DNA of 64,000 bases. It comes from Zhongshania sp. R06B22 (GTDB taxonomy: Bacteria > Pseudomonadota > Gammaproteobacteria > Pseudomonadales > Spongiibacteraceae). The translations under genes and the position numbers were made by a program. Positions 9,022 through 17,756 of the stretch are shown one piece after another. The notes beneath the pieces were generated by a model. The model saw only the letters and a program-made list of their open reading frames with translations, ran no database searches and was not told where the DNA came from. The DNA lies in contig NZ_JBFRYB010000001.1 of assembly GCF_040892595.1 (NCBI RefSeq), forward strand, positions 3,162,001 to 3,226,000, given 5' to 3'. Numbering within the stretch: position 1 is the first letter of the stretch; every line of letters begins with the position of its first letter.

Positions 9022-9053
9022 ACAAAAAAACGGCAGCTATGGAAATAGCTGCC
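9022..9053 (-). terminator. strong intrinsic terminator after the valine operon
   Basis: A perfect nine-base-pair stem GGCAGCTAT / ATAGCTGCC (9032-9040 and 9045-9053) with loop GGAA. On the minus strand it is followed by GTTTTTTTGTT. It lies about 75 bases after the 3-hydroxyisobutyrate dehydrogenase stop, so it ends that operon and separates it from the shikimate-kinase-like gene. Confidence 0.9.
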
Positions 9054-9127
9054 GCCAAGGTTTTATTCAAAGAGAACTAGATGGAAACTAAGGGTTAGAG
9101 GCAAGAATCACCCCTCTCATCACAATG

Positions 9128-10012
9128 CTAGGACTGAAACATTTCTAGAATTGAAGAAAAGTCGCGCTGTGCATTGCCCTTGGTGGAAAATGAAGCATAA
9201 AGACTGCGAGCGAGTGCGCCCATTGGTACTGAACTCTGGGTGGCAAGACTATTTTCCATGGCCAAGCCCAAGTCCTTCAACATCAGCTGGACCATAAAGC
9301 CCGGCTGATAGTCATTTGAAGCTGGAGCGGTCGGCATAACATCTGGATAGGGGTTGTAGTTCTCTAGCGACCAATTCTTACCCGAACTGTTTAGCATAAT
9401 CTCTGACAACACTTTAGGGTCTAGGCCGTTGTTCGCGCCTAGCTGCAAGGCTTCTGCCGTGCCAACCATATGCACAGCTAACAGCATATTGTTGCAAATC
9501 TTAGCTATTTGGCCGGCGCCGTGATCACCGGCGTGAAAGATATTCTTACCCATGCCTTGCAAGACCAATTTGCCTCTAGCAAAGCCTTCGGCGCTACCAC
9601 CACACATAAAGGCCAGTGTACCCGCTTGAGCGGCTTTAACCCCACCAGAAACCGGCGCATCAATCATTTCCAAACCGCGCGCTGCAGCAGCCTCACCCAC
9701 GCGACGGGCGGTGTCAGCATCAATGGTGCTGCAATCCATAAACAAGGTGCCGTCAGCAGCTTTGGCCACAAGACCTTCGTCACCGAGATACAAGCCAGCG
9801 ACATGCTTGCCAGCAGGCAACATGGTGATCACCGTATCGGCTCCGGCTAGGGCCTCAAGGGCGGTCGCAGCTTTTGATGCACCCTGCGCCACAACAGCAT
9901 CCATAGCGGCTGCCACCAAATCGAATACTGTTACTTGGTGACCGGCTTTGACCAGATTGGCAGCCATTGGCCCGCCCATATTACCCAAACCGATAAACGC
10001 TACCTTAGCCAT
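9128..10012 (-). CDS. mmsB: 3-hydroxyisobutyrate dehydrogenase
   Basis: A 294-residue NAD-dependent enzyme that oxidises 3-hydroxyisobutyrate to methylmalonate semialdehyde in valine breakdown. The Rossmann motif GLGNMGGPMA is at residues 8-17, the substrate segment DAPVSGG follows the middle, and the catalytic Lys is in GQIAKICNN. The start at 10012 is chosen because AGGTGGG lies at good spacing upstream and MAKVAFIGLGNMG is the normal family N-terminus; a longer frame to 10096 adds an unlikely 28 residues. It follows the 3-hydroxyisobutyryl-CoA hydrolase that makes its substrate, with a gap of 115 bases. It is the last gene before the terminator. Confidence 0.93.
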   Translation of the reverse strand: MAKVAFIGLGNMGGPMAANLVKAGHQVTVFDLVAAAMDAVVAQGASKAATALEALAGADTVITMLPAGKHVAGLYLGDEGLVAKAADGTLFMDCSTIDADTARRVGEAAAARGLEMIDAPVSGGVKAAQAGTLAFMCGGSAEGFARGKLVLQGMGKNIFHAGDHGAGQIAKICNNMLLAVHMVGTAEALQLGANNGLDPKVLSEIMLNSSGKNWSLENYNPYPDVMPTAPASNDYQPGFMVQLMLKDLGLAMENSLATQSSVPMGALARSLYASFSTKGNAQRDFSSILEMFQS

Positions 10013-10127
10013 AATACCCACCTGTTTATTAGATCTAAGATGTCCAAACGAACACCCCTTATTATTTAAAAAATGAGACAACCGAAACCGCCTCAAAACC
10101 TTCTAGAAATACCGATCACACCCGCCG

Positions 10128-11249
10128 TTAAAGATCGCCCAGAGGGTTCTCTGCCCACGGCGCAGTGAAATGCTGTTCGATGAGATCTTGCGGTACATCT
10201 ACTGGAGATGAATGCTGCCAAGCTGGGTTACGGTCTTTGTCGATTAACAAAGCTCTAACACCCTCGGCAAACTCTGGCTGACGAATTATCGCCGTAGACA
10301 GCAGCATTTCAGCTTGAAATGCTGCTTTTAGACTCAGCCCGTTGCAGCGACGAATCTGTTCGGCAATTAATCGTGCACTTAAAGGCGAACCCGATGCGAG
10401 TGTCGCCGCAGCTTTCTGTACCCAAGGATTCTCAGACTGAGCGGCAATAATATTGTTAATTACCCCAAGGTCGTCATCCGCCGAACACAGCTCTGCAATT
10501 TCAGAAGCAGCCGCTTCGACATTACCCTCTGGCAAAGCCGCTTTAGAACGCGCGACAAAGGTCGCCATTAAATCAAAGACACGCTCGTGGTTTTCCGCCA
10601 CCCCAGTTGACCATACCGTCTCGGTTAAGGCATTAAGAACCTCGCCCGAGTATTGATGCTCAACAAAGCCTTCGGCTAAACCTAGGTACACAGCATCGGC
10701 CGCATTAAACGACGCACCCGTTAAGGCCAAAAACAGACCAGTATGACCCGGCATCCGGTTCAAAAAGTAGCTACCGCCAACATCTGGATATAGACCAATC
10801 GTGATCTCTGGCATTGCCAATCGGGTCTTTTCCGTGACAACGCGATAGCTGCCTGCCGCAAACACACCCATGCCGCCGCCCATGACAATGCCATGCCCCC
10901 AAACAATGACCGGCTTGTCGAATTGATGCAGTAAATAATCAACGCGATATTCCTGCTCAAAAAACGCCTCCGCGTATTCACAGGGGCCACCCAGTTGCTC
11001 AACAGACGACTTGTATAAAGCCTGGACGTCGCCGCCCGCGCACAGGGCCTTTTGACCTGAACCATGAATAAAGACACAGGCGATATCGCTGCGCTCGCGC
11101 CACTCACGGAGCTTAAGCAGCATCAACTCAACCATATTCAGAGTTAGTGAGTTTAGGGTTTTTTCTACATTCAGCGTAATAACACCGACCGAAGGACCAC
11201 TGAGCGAACGTCGCTCTTCAAATAAAACTTCTTCTACATGAGCCGTCAT
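10128..11249 (-). CDS. 3-hydroxyisobutyryl-CoA hydrolase
   Basis: A 373-residue crotonase-fold thioesterase that releases 3-hydroxyisobutyrate from its CoA ester in valine catabolism. Diagnostic for this subgroup over plain hydratases are the length, the GHGIVMGGGMGVF oxyanion loop, and MPEITIGLYPDVGGSYFL, which carries the catalytic Glu and Asp. The start is the ATG at 11249, which overlaps the TAA of the enoyl-CoA hydratase (TAATG) and has GGAAG upstream; an in-frame ATG further upstream would lie inside the preceding gene. Its position between hydratase and mmsB matches the pathway order. Confidence 0.93.
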   Translation of the reverse strand: MTAHVEEVLFEERRSLSGPSVGVITLNVEKTLNSLTLNMVELMLLKLREWRERSDIACVFIHGSGQKALCAGGDVQALYKSSVEQLGGPCEYAEAFFEQEYRVDYLLHQFDKPVIVWGHGIVMGGGMGVFAAGSYRVVTEKTRLAMPEITIGLYPDVGGSYFLNRMPGHTGLFLALTGASFNAADAVYLGLAEGFVEHQYSGEVLNALTETVWSTGVAENHERVFDLMATFVARSKAALPEGNVEAAASEIAELCSADDDLGVINNIIAAQSENPWVQKAAATLASGSPLSARLIAEQIRRCNGLSLKAAFQAEMLLSTAIIRQPEFAEGVRALLIDKDRNPAWQHSSPVDVPQDLIEQHFTAPWAENPLGDL

Positions 11250-12040
11250 TACGCGTTCTTCCACTCTGGGCTGCGTTTTTCAAGGAATGCATTTACACCT
11301 TCTTTTTGATCCAAGGTGTCAAACAACTGAATAAAACGCTCACGCTCCAGCAATAAACCCTGTGGCATCACTGCTTCGCGTGGACTGTGAATCAATTCTT
11401 TACAGAAGGTAACTGAAACGGGGCTTTGCTGAGCAACCTGCGCGGCTAAAGCCAAGGCAGCCTCTTTAGACTTGCCTGACTCAACCACTTCTTCAACGAG
11501 ACCCAAGCTCAATGCCTTGTCTGCTTTAATCCGTTCGCCACACAATATAATGCGCTTAGCCCAACCTGGACCAACCAAGGCGGTCAAACGCTGGGTACCA
11601 CCGGCGCAGGGCAGCAAACCCACTTTTGCTTCCGGCAGTGCCATTTGCGCATGAGCTTCTGCAATACGTATATCGCAGGCCAAAGCACACTCCAGACCGC
11701 CACCCATAGCAAAACCATTCACGGCCGCAATAGCCACACCGCGAAAATCTGCCAAGGCTTCAAAGGCCTGACCAAATTTCAAACCGATATCTTGGGCAAC
11801 TGCTTTGTCGCCACTGGCAAACATTTTTAGATCTGCGCCCGCCGAGAAGAATTTCTCGCCAGCGCCCGTGATCACCAGGCTGTATATGTTTTTGTCGGCA
11901 TTCAAATTAGCGATCAGTTCACGCATACCACTTAATGATTCGGCATCCCATGTATTCGCACCGGGATTGTCGATAGTGATCAATGCCGTATGGTCAATAA
12001 TCTCAACTTTTAGTTTTTCTGTGGGACTGTAGTTGCTCAC
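11249..12040 (-). CDS. enoyl-CoA hydratase (valine pathway)
   Basis: A 263-residue crotonase with both classical catalytic glutamates, one in GGGLECALACD and the other in LPEAKVGLLP. It would hydrate methacrylyl-CoA to 3-hydroxyisobutyryl-CoA, judging by its neighbours. It starts with GTG at 12040, overlapping the acyl-CoA dehydrogenase stop by four bases (GTGA), with GGAGGTGA just upstream. It could also act on other short-chain enoyl-CoA esters. Confidence 0.92.
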   Translation of the reverse strand: MSNYSPTEKLKVEIIDHTALITIDNPGANTWDAESLSGMRELIANLNADKNIYSLVITGAGEKFFSAGADLKMFASGDKAVAQDIGLKFGQAFEALADFRGVAIAAVNGFAMGGGLECALACDIRIAEAHAQMALPEAKVGLLPCAGGTQRLTALVGPGWAKRIILCGERIKADKALSLGLVEEVVESGKSKEAALALAAQVAQQSPVSVTFCKELIHSPREAVMPQGLLLERERFIQLFDTLDQKEGVNAFLEKRSPEWKNA

Positions 12041-13197
12041 TTAATCACCTCCAAGGCACCATCTAACAATAAACGCCGGCCAATAATGACCCGCATAATT
12101 TCATTTGTCCCTTCCAGAATTTGATGCACGCGACTGTCGCGCACATGCCGTTCCAGCGGGTATTCTTTGATATAGCCATAGCCGCCATGCAGCTGCAGCG
12201 CGTCGTTACAAATGTTAAAACACACATCGGTCGCAAAGCGTTTTGCCATCGCGCAGTAAATACTGGCCTCAGGATCAGCGCTGTCTAATTTGAAGGCCGC
12301 CAAGCGCACCATTTGCCGCGCTGCCACCAAATCTGTGGTCATATCAGCCAATTTAAACTGGGTATTTTGGAAGTCTGCAATGGCCTGACCAAATTGCTTA
12401 CGCTCTTTCACGTAGTCAATGGTTGCCTCTATGGCAGCTTGCGCCGTGCCAATCGAGCAGGTCGCAATATTAATACGACCACCATCCAAGCCCTTCATGG
12501 CAATCTTAAAGCCCTGCCCTTCGGTGCCCAGCATATTAGCGGCGGGAACCACCACATCTTCAAAGATTACAGTGCGAGTTGGCTGACTATTCCAGCCCAT
12601 TTTTTCTTCTTTCTTGCCGTAGCTCACACCCGCCGCGTCCGCCGGAATAGCAAAAGCGCTTATGCCCTTGGCGCCATTGCCACCGGTGCGCAACATCACC
12701 ACGAGCATGTCAGTTGAGCCAGCACCAGAGATAAACATTTTGCTGCCGTTAACAATATAGTTATCGCCGTCGGCACGCGCCGTGCTGCGCAGATTACCGG
12801 CGTCTGAACCTGCACCAGGCTCAGTTAAACAATACGAAGCCAGCTTCTCGCCCATCACCAAATCACCACAACACTCCGCTATCAGAGCCGGTTTGCCATA
12901 GCTACCGATCATGCTGGTTGCCATATTGTGGATGGTCAAAAATGCGGCGGTAGACGTGCAGCCCCGCGCCAGCTCTTCGACAATCACGCTGGTATCAAGC
13001 CGACTCATACCCAAGCCACCGGCGTCTTCGGGGGTGTACATACCCATAAAACCCAGCTCACCGGCCTGTTTCAGCGCATCTTTGGGGAAAATATGTTCAG
13101 CATCCCACTTGGCGGCATTAGGCTTGAACACACCCTCGGAAAATGACCGCGCACTTTCGGCGAACGCTTTTTGATCGTCGGAAAGGTTAAAGTCCAT
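12037..13197 (-). CDS. acyl-CoA dehydrogenase, probably isobutyryl-CoA dehydrogenase
   Basis: A 386-residue FAD flavoenzyme of the short/branched-chain acyl-CoA dehydrogenase group. It shows the flavin segments YCLTEPGAGSDAG and FISGAG, the C-terminal GGYGYIKEYPLERHVRD, and LEGTNEIMR, which carries the catalytic Glu of this group. With the hydratase and 3-hydroxyisobutyryl-CoA hydrolase directly downstream, isobutyryl-CoA is the likely substrate. Electrons would pass to electron-transfer flavoprotein, which is not encoded here. A hairpin separates it from the aldehyde dehydrogenase upstream. Confidence 0.92.
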   Translation of the reverse strand: MDFNLSDDQKAFAESARSFSEGVFKPNAAKWDAEHIFPKDALKQAGELGFMGMYTPEDAGGLGMSRLDTSVIVEELARGCTSTAAFLTIHNMATSMIGSYGKPALIAECCGDLVMGEKLASYCLTEPGAGSDAGNLRSTARADGDNYIVNGSKMFISGAGSTDMLVVMLRTGGNGAKGISAFAIPADAAGVSYGKKEEKMGWNSQPTRTVIFEDVVVPAANMLGTEGQGFKIAMKGLDGGRINIATCSIGTAQAAIEATIDYVKERKQFGQAIADFQNTQFKLADMTTDLVAARQMVRLAAFKLDSADPEASIYCAMAKRFATDVCFNICNDALQLHGGYGYIKEYPLERHVRDSRVHQILEGTNEIMRVIIGRRLLLDGALEVIK

Positions 13198-13232
13198 ATT
13201 GTTCTCTTTTTATTTAGACATAGATAAAGCAG

Positions 13233-13255
13233 AACGCCGCAATTCCTGCGGCGTT
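13233..13255 (-). terminator. hairpin between aldehyde dehydrogenase and acyl-CoA dehydrogenase genes
   Basis: A nine-base-pair stem AACGCCGCA / TGCGGCGTT with loop ATTCC. On the minus strand only a weak T run follows (TTCTGCTTT), so it may be a partial terminator or processing site that lowers expression of the downstream genes relative to the aldehyde dehydrogenase. The plus-strand reading has a TTTT after the stem. Confidence 0.55.
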
Positions 13256-13268
13256 TTGGTACAAGTAA

Positions 13269-14687
13269 TTACTTAAACTTGGCCATAACCTTGCCAAATA
13301 GCACGTCATCAGACGGAATCACTTTTGTCACTGCCAATGGCTTAGATACCCAGGTTTCATTGATCAGGTCACGCCACGTAATATTGTTATTGGTGCTATT
13401 ACCGCCCCATGAGCCACAGCCCAGAGAGAAGGTCTGACGCATACCATTCCACAGATTACCGCTGTTAGAGGCGGCCTGCGGCTGGTTAACCATCACTCGC
13501 GATGTTTTGGTCGCATAGGCGAACTTCATAATATTTTCATCGCTATACGAGTAGATACCACATGAGTGACCTTGGCCTTGATACGCTTGAATGGCGTTCG
13601 TCATGGCGATAGCGCCGTCAATATCTTTCACGGTGTAGAACGCCATCACTACTGACATTTTTTCACCAGAGAAAGGATGCTCTGGGCCGGTACCGGTTTC
13701 AGGCACGATAAAGAAGGTTTTCTCGTCAGGTAAATCAATACCCGCCATTTCCGCCAAGACGCTTGCCGGTTGCGCAACGATCCGGGGCGCAATATGACCG
13801 TCTTCCCAAATAATACTCTGCAGCTTGGCCTTTTCTTCAGCGCTACAAATATAACCGCCCTTTGCCTGAAGCTTTTCAAGCAGCGCTTCTACATTCGATT
13901 CGAAGGCAATAACGGCGTTATCTGAAGAACACGATGCCGCCAAGTCTAAAGTTTTGGAGATGCGGATTTTTTCAGCCGCTTCATCTAGATCTGCCGTGTC
14001 ATCGACGGTGATAACGGCGTTACCCGCCCCCACACCCAGAGCAGGCGTGCCGCTGGAATATGCCGACGTCACCATTGGCGCGCCGCCAGTAGCCAAAATA
14101 CGATCGCACTGTTTCATCAGCTCGGCAGTGCCCTCCATAGAGGGACTATCCATAGAAATAACCAAATCCTCTGGTGCACCGCAGGCCTTAAGTGCTTCGC
14201 GCATCAAATCGCAGATCATCTTATTGGTTAGCTTAGAGCGCGGATGTGGCGCAATGATGATGGAATTCCGTCCCTTGACGGCAGAAATTGCCTTAATCAC
14301 CGGCGTCGCCTCTGGGTTAGTACAGGGCGTTAACGCACCAATAACACCAACAGGCTTGGCTATTTTAACGATATTGCGCTCTTTGTCGTCTTCCAGAATA
14401 CCCACCGACTTGTCGTCGATAATATCAAAAAGTGCTGCGCGGGTTTTCTTGAAAATCTTGAGAAACTTACCGTCGTAATTACCGAGCTGCGTTTCTTCTA
14501 CTGTGAACTTGGCAATTTTCTCTGCCACGTCCTGACGTGCAACCGACCACACCATGGCGGTAATCAACTCATCGACTTGCTCTTGGCTGTAGTTCTCAAT
14601 CTGAGCCTGCGCTTTACGTGAACGCTCAACTAGAGACTTTACTAATACTGCCTCTTCGCTTGTGGCTATGGCGGTTTCAGCGGCCAT
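13269..14687 (-). CDS. CoA-acylating aldehyde dehydrogenase (EutE/SucD/SauS-like)
   Basis: A 472-residue NAD(P)-dependent aldehyde dehydrogenase of the acylating type, which turns an aldehyde plus CoA into an acyl-CoA. The catalytic Cys is in LAASCSSDNAVI, a motif resembling succinate-semialdehyde and sulfoacetaldehyde dehydrogenases. The C-terminal FSLGCGSWGGNS is also typical of the AdhE/EutE group. The start at 14687 is preceded by CCGGAGA; a longer frame adds 11 residues without support. It is the first gene of the valine cluster, where a classical MmsA methylmalonate-semialdehyde dehydrogenase would be expected. Substrate not established. Confidence 0.85.
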   Translation of the reverse strand: MAAETAIATSEEAVLVKSLVERSRKAQAQIENYSQEQVDELITAMVWSVARQDVAEKIAKFTVEETQLGNYDGKFLKIFKKTRAALFDIIDDKSVGILEDDKERNIVKIAKPVGVIGALTPCTNPEATPVIKAISAVKGRNSIIIAPHPRSKLTNKMICDLMREALKACGAPEDLVISMDSPSMEGTAELMKQCDRILATGGAPMVTSAYSSGTPALGVGAGNAVITVDDTADLDEAAEKIRISKTLDLAASCSSDNAVIAFESNVEALLEKLQAKGGYICSAEEKAKLQSIIWEDGHIAPRIVAQPASVLAEMAGIDLPDEKTFFIVPETGTGPEHPFSGEKMSVVMAFYTVKDIDGAIAMTNAIQAYQGQGHSCGIYSYSDENIMKFAYATKTSRVMVNQPQAASNSGNLWNGMRQTFSLGCGSWGGNSTNNNITWRDLINETWVSKPLAVTKVIPSDDVLFGKVMAKFK

Positions 14688-14794
14688 GGTATTTCTCCGG
14701 GTTATTTTTATAACTAACAATAGCGCGCCCAGACTTTTGCTGCCCGCGCATAAACAGGGCTCTATATAAACACATCCCCCCAGTTGGGAGGATT

Positions 14795-14826
14795 GACTAT
14801 ATTGCCGACTTAATGGACTATATTGC
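14795..14826. promoter_or_regulatory. phased direct repeat, likely AraC-type operator
   Basis: GACTATATTGC occurs twice, at 14795-14805 and 14816-14826, exactly 21 bases apart, two helical turns. This is the usual spacing of half-sites for a dimer of an AraC/XylS regulator. It lies between the divergent aldehyde dehydrogenase operon and the AraC-type gene. Confidence 0.7.
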
Positions 14827-14892
14827 GCACATGATTAAGTGCAACCCACACCCAGTTAAATAAAATAAGTTCATATTTAACAAAGGCTTAAT

Positions 14893-15768
14893 ATGAAAAT
14901 TACTTCTGACTGGCCGCTCCCCCCACTGGGAATTCGCTTTCTTACACCGCAATTTGTGCAAACTCAACTCGCCGGCCACCCCCTCACCGAAGGACTATTT
15001 CCGATTGCCATGGGCTATTACCCCGCGGCCTTTGGTCATCGTATGCACCGCCAGCAACAAGACAGCTACCTTCTAATTTACTGCATTGATGGCAAAGGCA
15101 CCCTGATGTGTGACGACAAACGCTACCGGATTAATAGCGGCGATATTATTCTACTGCCACCCAAGCACCACCATGCCTACAAAGCAGACTCCAAAGACCC
15201 ATGGACAATCTATTGGTTGCATTTCAATGGCCGCTTGGCCGATCATTTTTACCGGCACATTCAACTGAGTTCGCCGTCATTTAATATTGGCGTGCAACCG
15301 CGAGTCATAAGGATATTTGACGGCCTTTCTGAGTTGAGACGCAGCGGATATCAATTCGCGGAATATATTCAAGGGGGCCATCAACTTCAGGCGCTTCTCA
15401 GCTACATCGCCCTGCTGGTAAGACAGCAACGCCCGCAAAGCGGCACGGCGCTGAACTGGGAAAGATTGCGAGCGACGATGCAGGAACACATCCACGGCCA
15501 ACTTAATCTAGATGAATTGGCGGCCAGTGCAAAACTGTCAAAATACCATTTCACTAAAAAGTTTAAGGCGCATACCGGGCAATCACCCATACAGTATTTT
15601 ATTAATATGAAAATTCAACGCGCCTGTTATTTGCTAGACAGCACCAGCCAATCGGTAAAGCAAGTTGCCTCGGCCGTCGGCTATGACGACCCTTATTATT
15701 TTTCTCGGCTGTTTAAAAAAACCATTGGCTTGGCGCCCAGTGATTACCGTCATCATCGCCGAAGCTAG
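14893..15768 (+). CDS. AraC family transcriptional regulator (MmsR-like by position)
   Basis: A 291-residue regulator with an N-terminal cupin-type sensor domain (RINSGDIILLPPKHHHAY near residue 80-95) and a C-terminal double helix-turn-helix. The second helix-turn-helix carries the family signature VASAVGYDDPYYFSRLFKK. It is divergent from the branched-chain catabolic operon, as MmsR is from mmsAB in Pseudomonas. The phased repeat between the two is a natural binding site. Regulation of the operon is inferred; the ligand is unknown. Confidence 0.9.
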   Translation: MKITSDWPLPPLGIRFLTPQFVQTQLAGHPLTEGLFPIAMGYYPAAFGHRMHRQQQDSYLLIYCIDGKGTLMCDDKRYRINSGDIILLPPKHHHAYKADSKDPWTIYWLHFNGRLADHFYRHIQLSSPSFNIGVQPRVIRIFDGLSELRRSGYQFAEYIQGGHQLQALLSYIALLVRQQRPQSGTALNWERLRATMQEHIHGQLNLDELAASAKLSKYHFTKKFKAHTGQSPIQYFINMKIQRACYLLDSTSQSVKQVASAVGYDDPYYFSRLFKKTIGLAPSDYRHHRRS

Positions 15769-15777
15769 GCCCTAATC

Positions 15778-16569
15778 CTAAATCAGTAATTCCCCCTTCA
15801 TGGTCGTTACCGCATATCCCGACAAAACCACCACATCACCGTCTATGCAAATATCGAGCGCGCCACCACGGCTAGATACCTGCCGAGCAGAAAAGGTGTT
15901 CTTGCCGGTTTTAAGTGACCAATAGTGTGCCAAGGCGCAATGCGCTGAACCCGTGACAGGATCTTCATTAATACCGGCATTCGGTGCAAAGAACCGCGAC
16001 ACAAAATCTATCGGGGAAGCACTGTCCGCGGCGGCGGTAACGATTAAACCGCGACTCTTTAAGGCCGCAATGCTCACTAAATCTGGCACAAAGCGCTGCA
16101 CTGCATCCGCACTTAGGAGTTCAATCAAAAGATCTTCCCCCGCCTCTGCGGCGCCGCGCAGCAAGCTTGGATCAACCACGCTATGCGCCCAGCGACCGGC
16201 ATCTACCTGAGAGGTCATAGTGAGGGGAAAGCGCATCGCCATAACATCATTATTTCGGGTGACCGTGAGTTCGCCACTGCGCGTTATAAAACGCAGAACC
16301 TCGTCGTTAACACCAAACTCTGTCCATAGAGCATGCGCCGCCGCCAATGTCGCGTGACCGCACAAGTTGACCTCCATTGCGGGTGTAAACCAGCGCAGAG
16401 ACCACTGCCCATTGGCCAAGGATTCTATGTAGGCTGTTTCTGATAGATTAAATTCAGCGGCGATCCCCTGCAGTTCCTCGTCAGTGAGGCCCACCTCTAA
16501 TAGACAAACCGCCGCCGAGTTGCCGCAAAATTTCTGCTGGGTAAACGCATCTACCACCCGATATTTCAT
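15778..16569 (-). CDS. PhzF family isomerase/epimerase-like protein
   Basis: A 263-residue member of the PhzF family, with the two-domain diaminopimelate-epimerase-like fold. Family features include the N-terminal VVDAFT and FCGNSAAV, the conserved Glu in NLSETAYIE, the NLCGHATLAAAHAL segment, and EDPVTGSAHCALAHYW near the C-terminus. PhzF isomerises an intermediate of phenazine synthesis, but most family members have unknown substrates and no phenazine genes occur here. Convergent with the AraC-type gene, nine bases apart. Confidence 0.88.
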   Translation of the reverse strand: MKYRVVDAFTQQKFCGNSAAVCLLEVGLTDEELQGIAAEFNLSETAYIESLANGQWSLRWFTPAMEVNLCGHATLAAAHALWTEFGVNDEVLRFITRSGELTVTRNNDVMAMRFPLTMTSQVDAGRWAHSVVDPSLLRGAAEAGEDLLIELLSADAVQRFVPDLVSIAALKSRGLIVTAAADSASPIDFVSRFFAPNAGINEDPVTGSAHCALAHYWSLKTGKNTFSARQVSSRGGALDICIDGDVVVLSGYAVTTMKGELLI

Positions 16570-16727
16570 TTTAGCTCCCTAAAAATCAAGGCATATCCAT
16601 GCCGTCCCACCGCAAAGCATAATACTTCACTAGATATATCTCTATCGCTAGCACTTCAACCAAGCAGACAAAGTGCTTCTGCTTTCAATGACGGCTTTAA
16701 GACTGACTCTTTTGGGATATTTAAACG

Positions 16728-16763
16728 AACAAAGCCCAGCAACGAGAATTGCTGGGCTTTGTT
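16728..16763 (-). terminator. intrinsic terminator after the YebC-like gene
   Basis: A perfect 15-base-pair stem AACAAAGCCCAGCAA / TTGCTGGGCTTTGTT with loop CGAGAA. It lies about 115 bases after the YebC-like stop in the 308-base gap before the PhzF-like gene. The T tract after the stem is modest on the minus strand. The rest of this gap shows no ORF. Confidence 0.8.
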
Positions 16764-16877
16764 CCTTAACTCAGCAAATGCCGAGTTACGGCGGGATACT
16801 TCAAGTCGCTACTTTCCCTAGCGACTCTTTTTTATAGTGACTCTTTTTGTAATCACTGATTTCTACTCTTTTGATAA

Positions 16878-17600
16878 CTATGACTCAGGCAGTTCTGCGT
16901 TGTGATAAATATTCTGCACATCGTCCAAGTCGTTAAGCATGTCCATGAATTTTTCAAACATGACCACGTCATCGCCTTCAACAGGAGAGGTGTTTTGGGC
17001 GAGGAACTGAATTTCATCAACGTCGAAATCAGTCACACCCATTTCAATCAAGGCCTGCTTGGCTTTAAAGTACTCGGTGTTGGGCGCAAAAACTGACACT
17101 TTGCCCGCTTCCTTCTCGATATCACTGACGTCAACATCCGCTTCCATTAAGGCTTCCAGGGTCGCCTCTTCGTCGTCACCATCGAAGACAAAAATCGCCG
17201 AGTGATCAAACATATGGCTAACACTACCCTGAGTGCCAATTTTACTCTTGGTTTTGTTAAAGCAAAGACGGACATCACCGAAGGTACGGTTTGGATTATC
17301 GGTAAGACACTCAACAATAACCATGCAATTACCGGGGCCATAGCCCTCGTAGCGGGCCAGAGAGAAGTCTTCACCGGCGCCACCTTTGGCTTTTTCAATG
17401 GCTTTTTCAATAACGTGGGTCGGCACCTGGTCTTTCTTAGCGCGCTCGATCATCCCCCGCAGCGCCAAATTCCCCGTGGGATCAAAGCCCCCAGCCTTGG
17501 CGCAGACGTAGATTTCGCGTCCGTATTTACTGTAGACCTTGGCCTTGGCATCTGAGGTTTTGGCCATCGAATCTTTGCGGTTTTGGTAGGCTCTGCCCAT
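16878..17600 (-). CDS. YebC/PmpR family protein (YeeN-like subgroup)
   Basis: A 240-residue YebC-family protein. The start [20 protein letters not shown] and the [14 protein letters not shown] segment resemble the YeeN subgroup of E. coli. The RYEGYGPGN motif and the acidic second half are typical. The family was long listed as transcriptional regulators; more recent work supports a ribosome-associated role that relieves stalling at proline-rich stretches. Which role applies to this copy is not clear. It is transcribed alone. Confidence 0.9.
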   Translation of the reverse strand: MGRAYQNRKDSMAKTSDAKAKVYSKYGREIYVCAKAGGFDPTGNLALRGMIERAKKDQVPTHVIEKAIEKAKGGAGEDFSLARYEGYGPGNCMVIVECLTDNPNRTFGDVRLCFNKTKSKIGTQGSVSHMFDHSAIFVFDGDDEEATLEALMEADVDVSDIEKEAGKVSVFAPNTEYFKAKQALIEMGVTDFDVDEIQFLAQNTSPVEGDDVVMFEKFMDMLNDLDDVQNIYHNAELPES

Positions 17601-17756
17601 TGCGCTGCTCCGCTTAAAATAACAAAAACACGGATTTTACAGTCAGGTATTCAGATAGGGAAACTTTTCGTCACATTCCTGCCAATAAGCCACCTGCAAA
17701 TCTGCCGTGTTCGAGCTAGATTCGCAGATAAGTCCAGTTTGTGATGCCGGCATTTA

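Noticed and set aside
13954..14478. 174-codon plus-strand frame opposite the acylating aldehyde dehydrogenase
   Set aside because: Shadow of a real gene with full family motifs; low-complexity composition.
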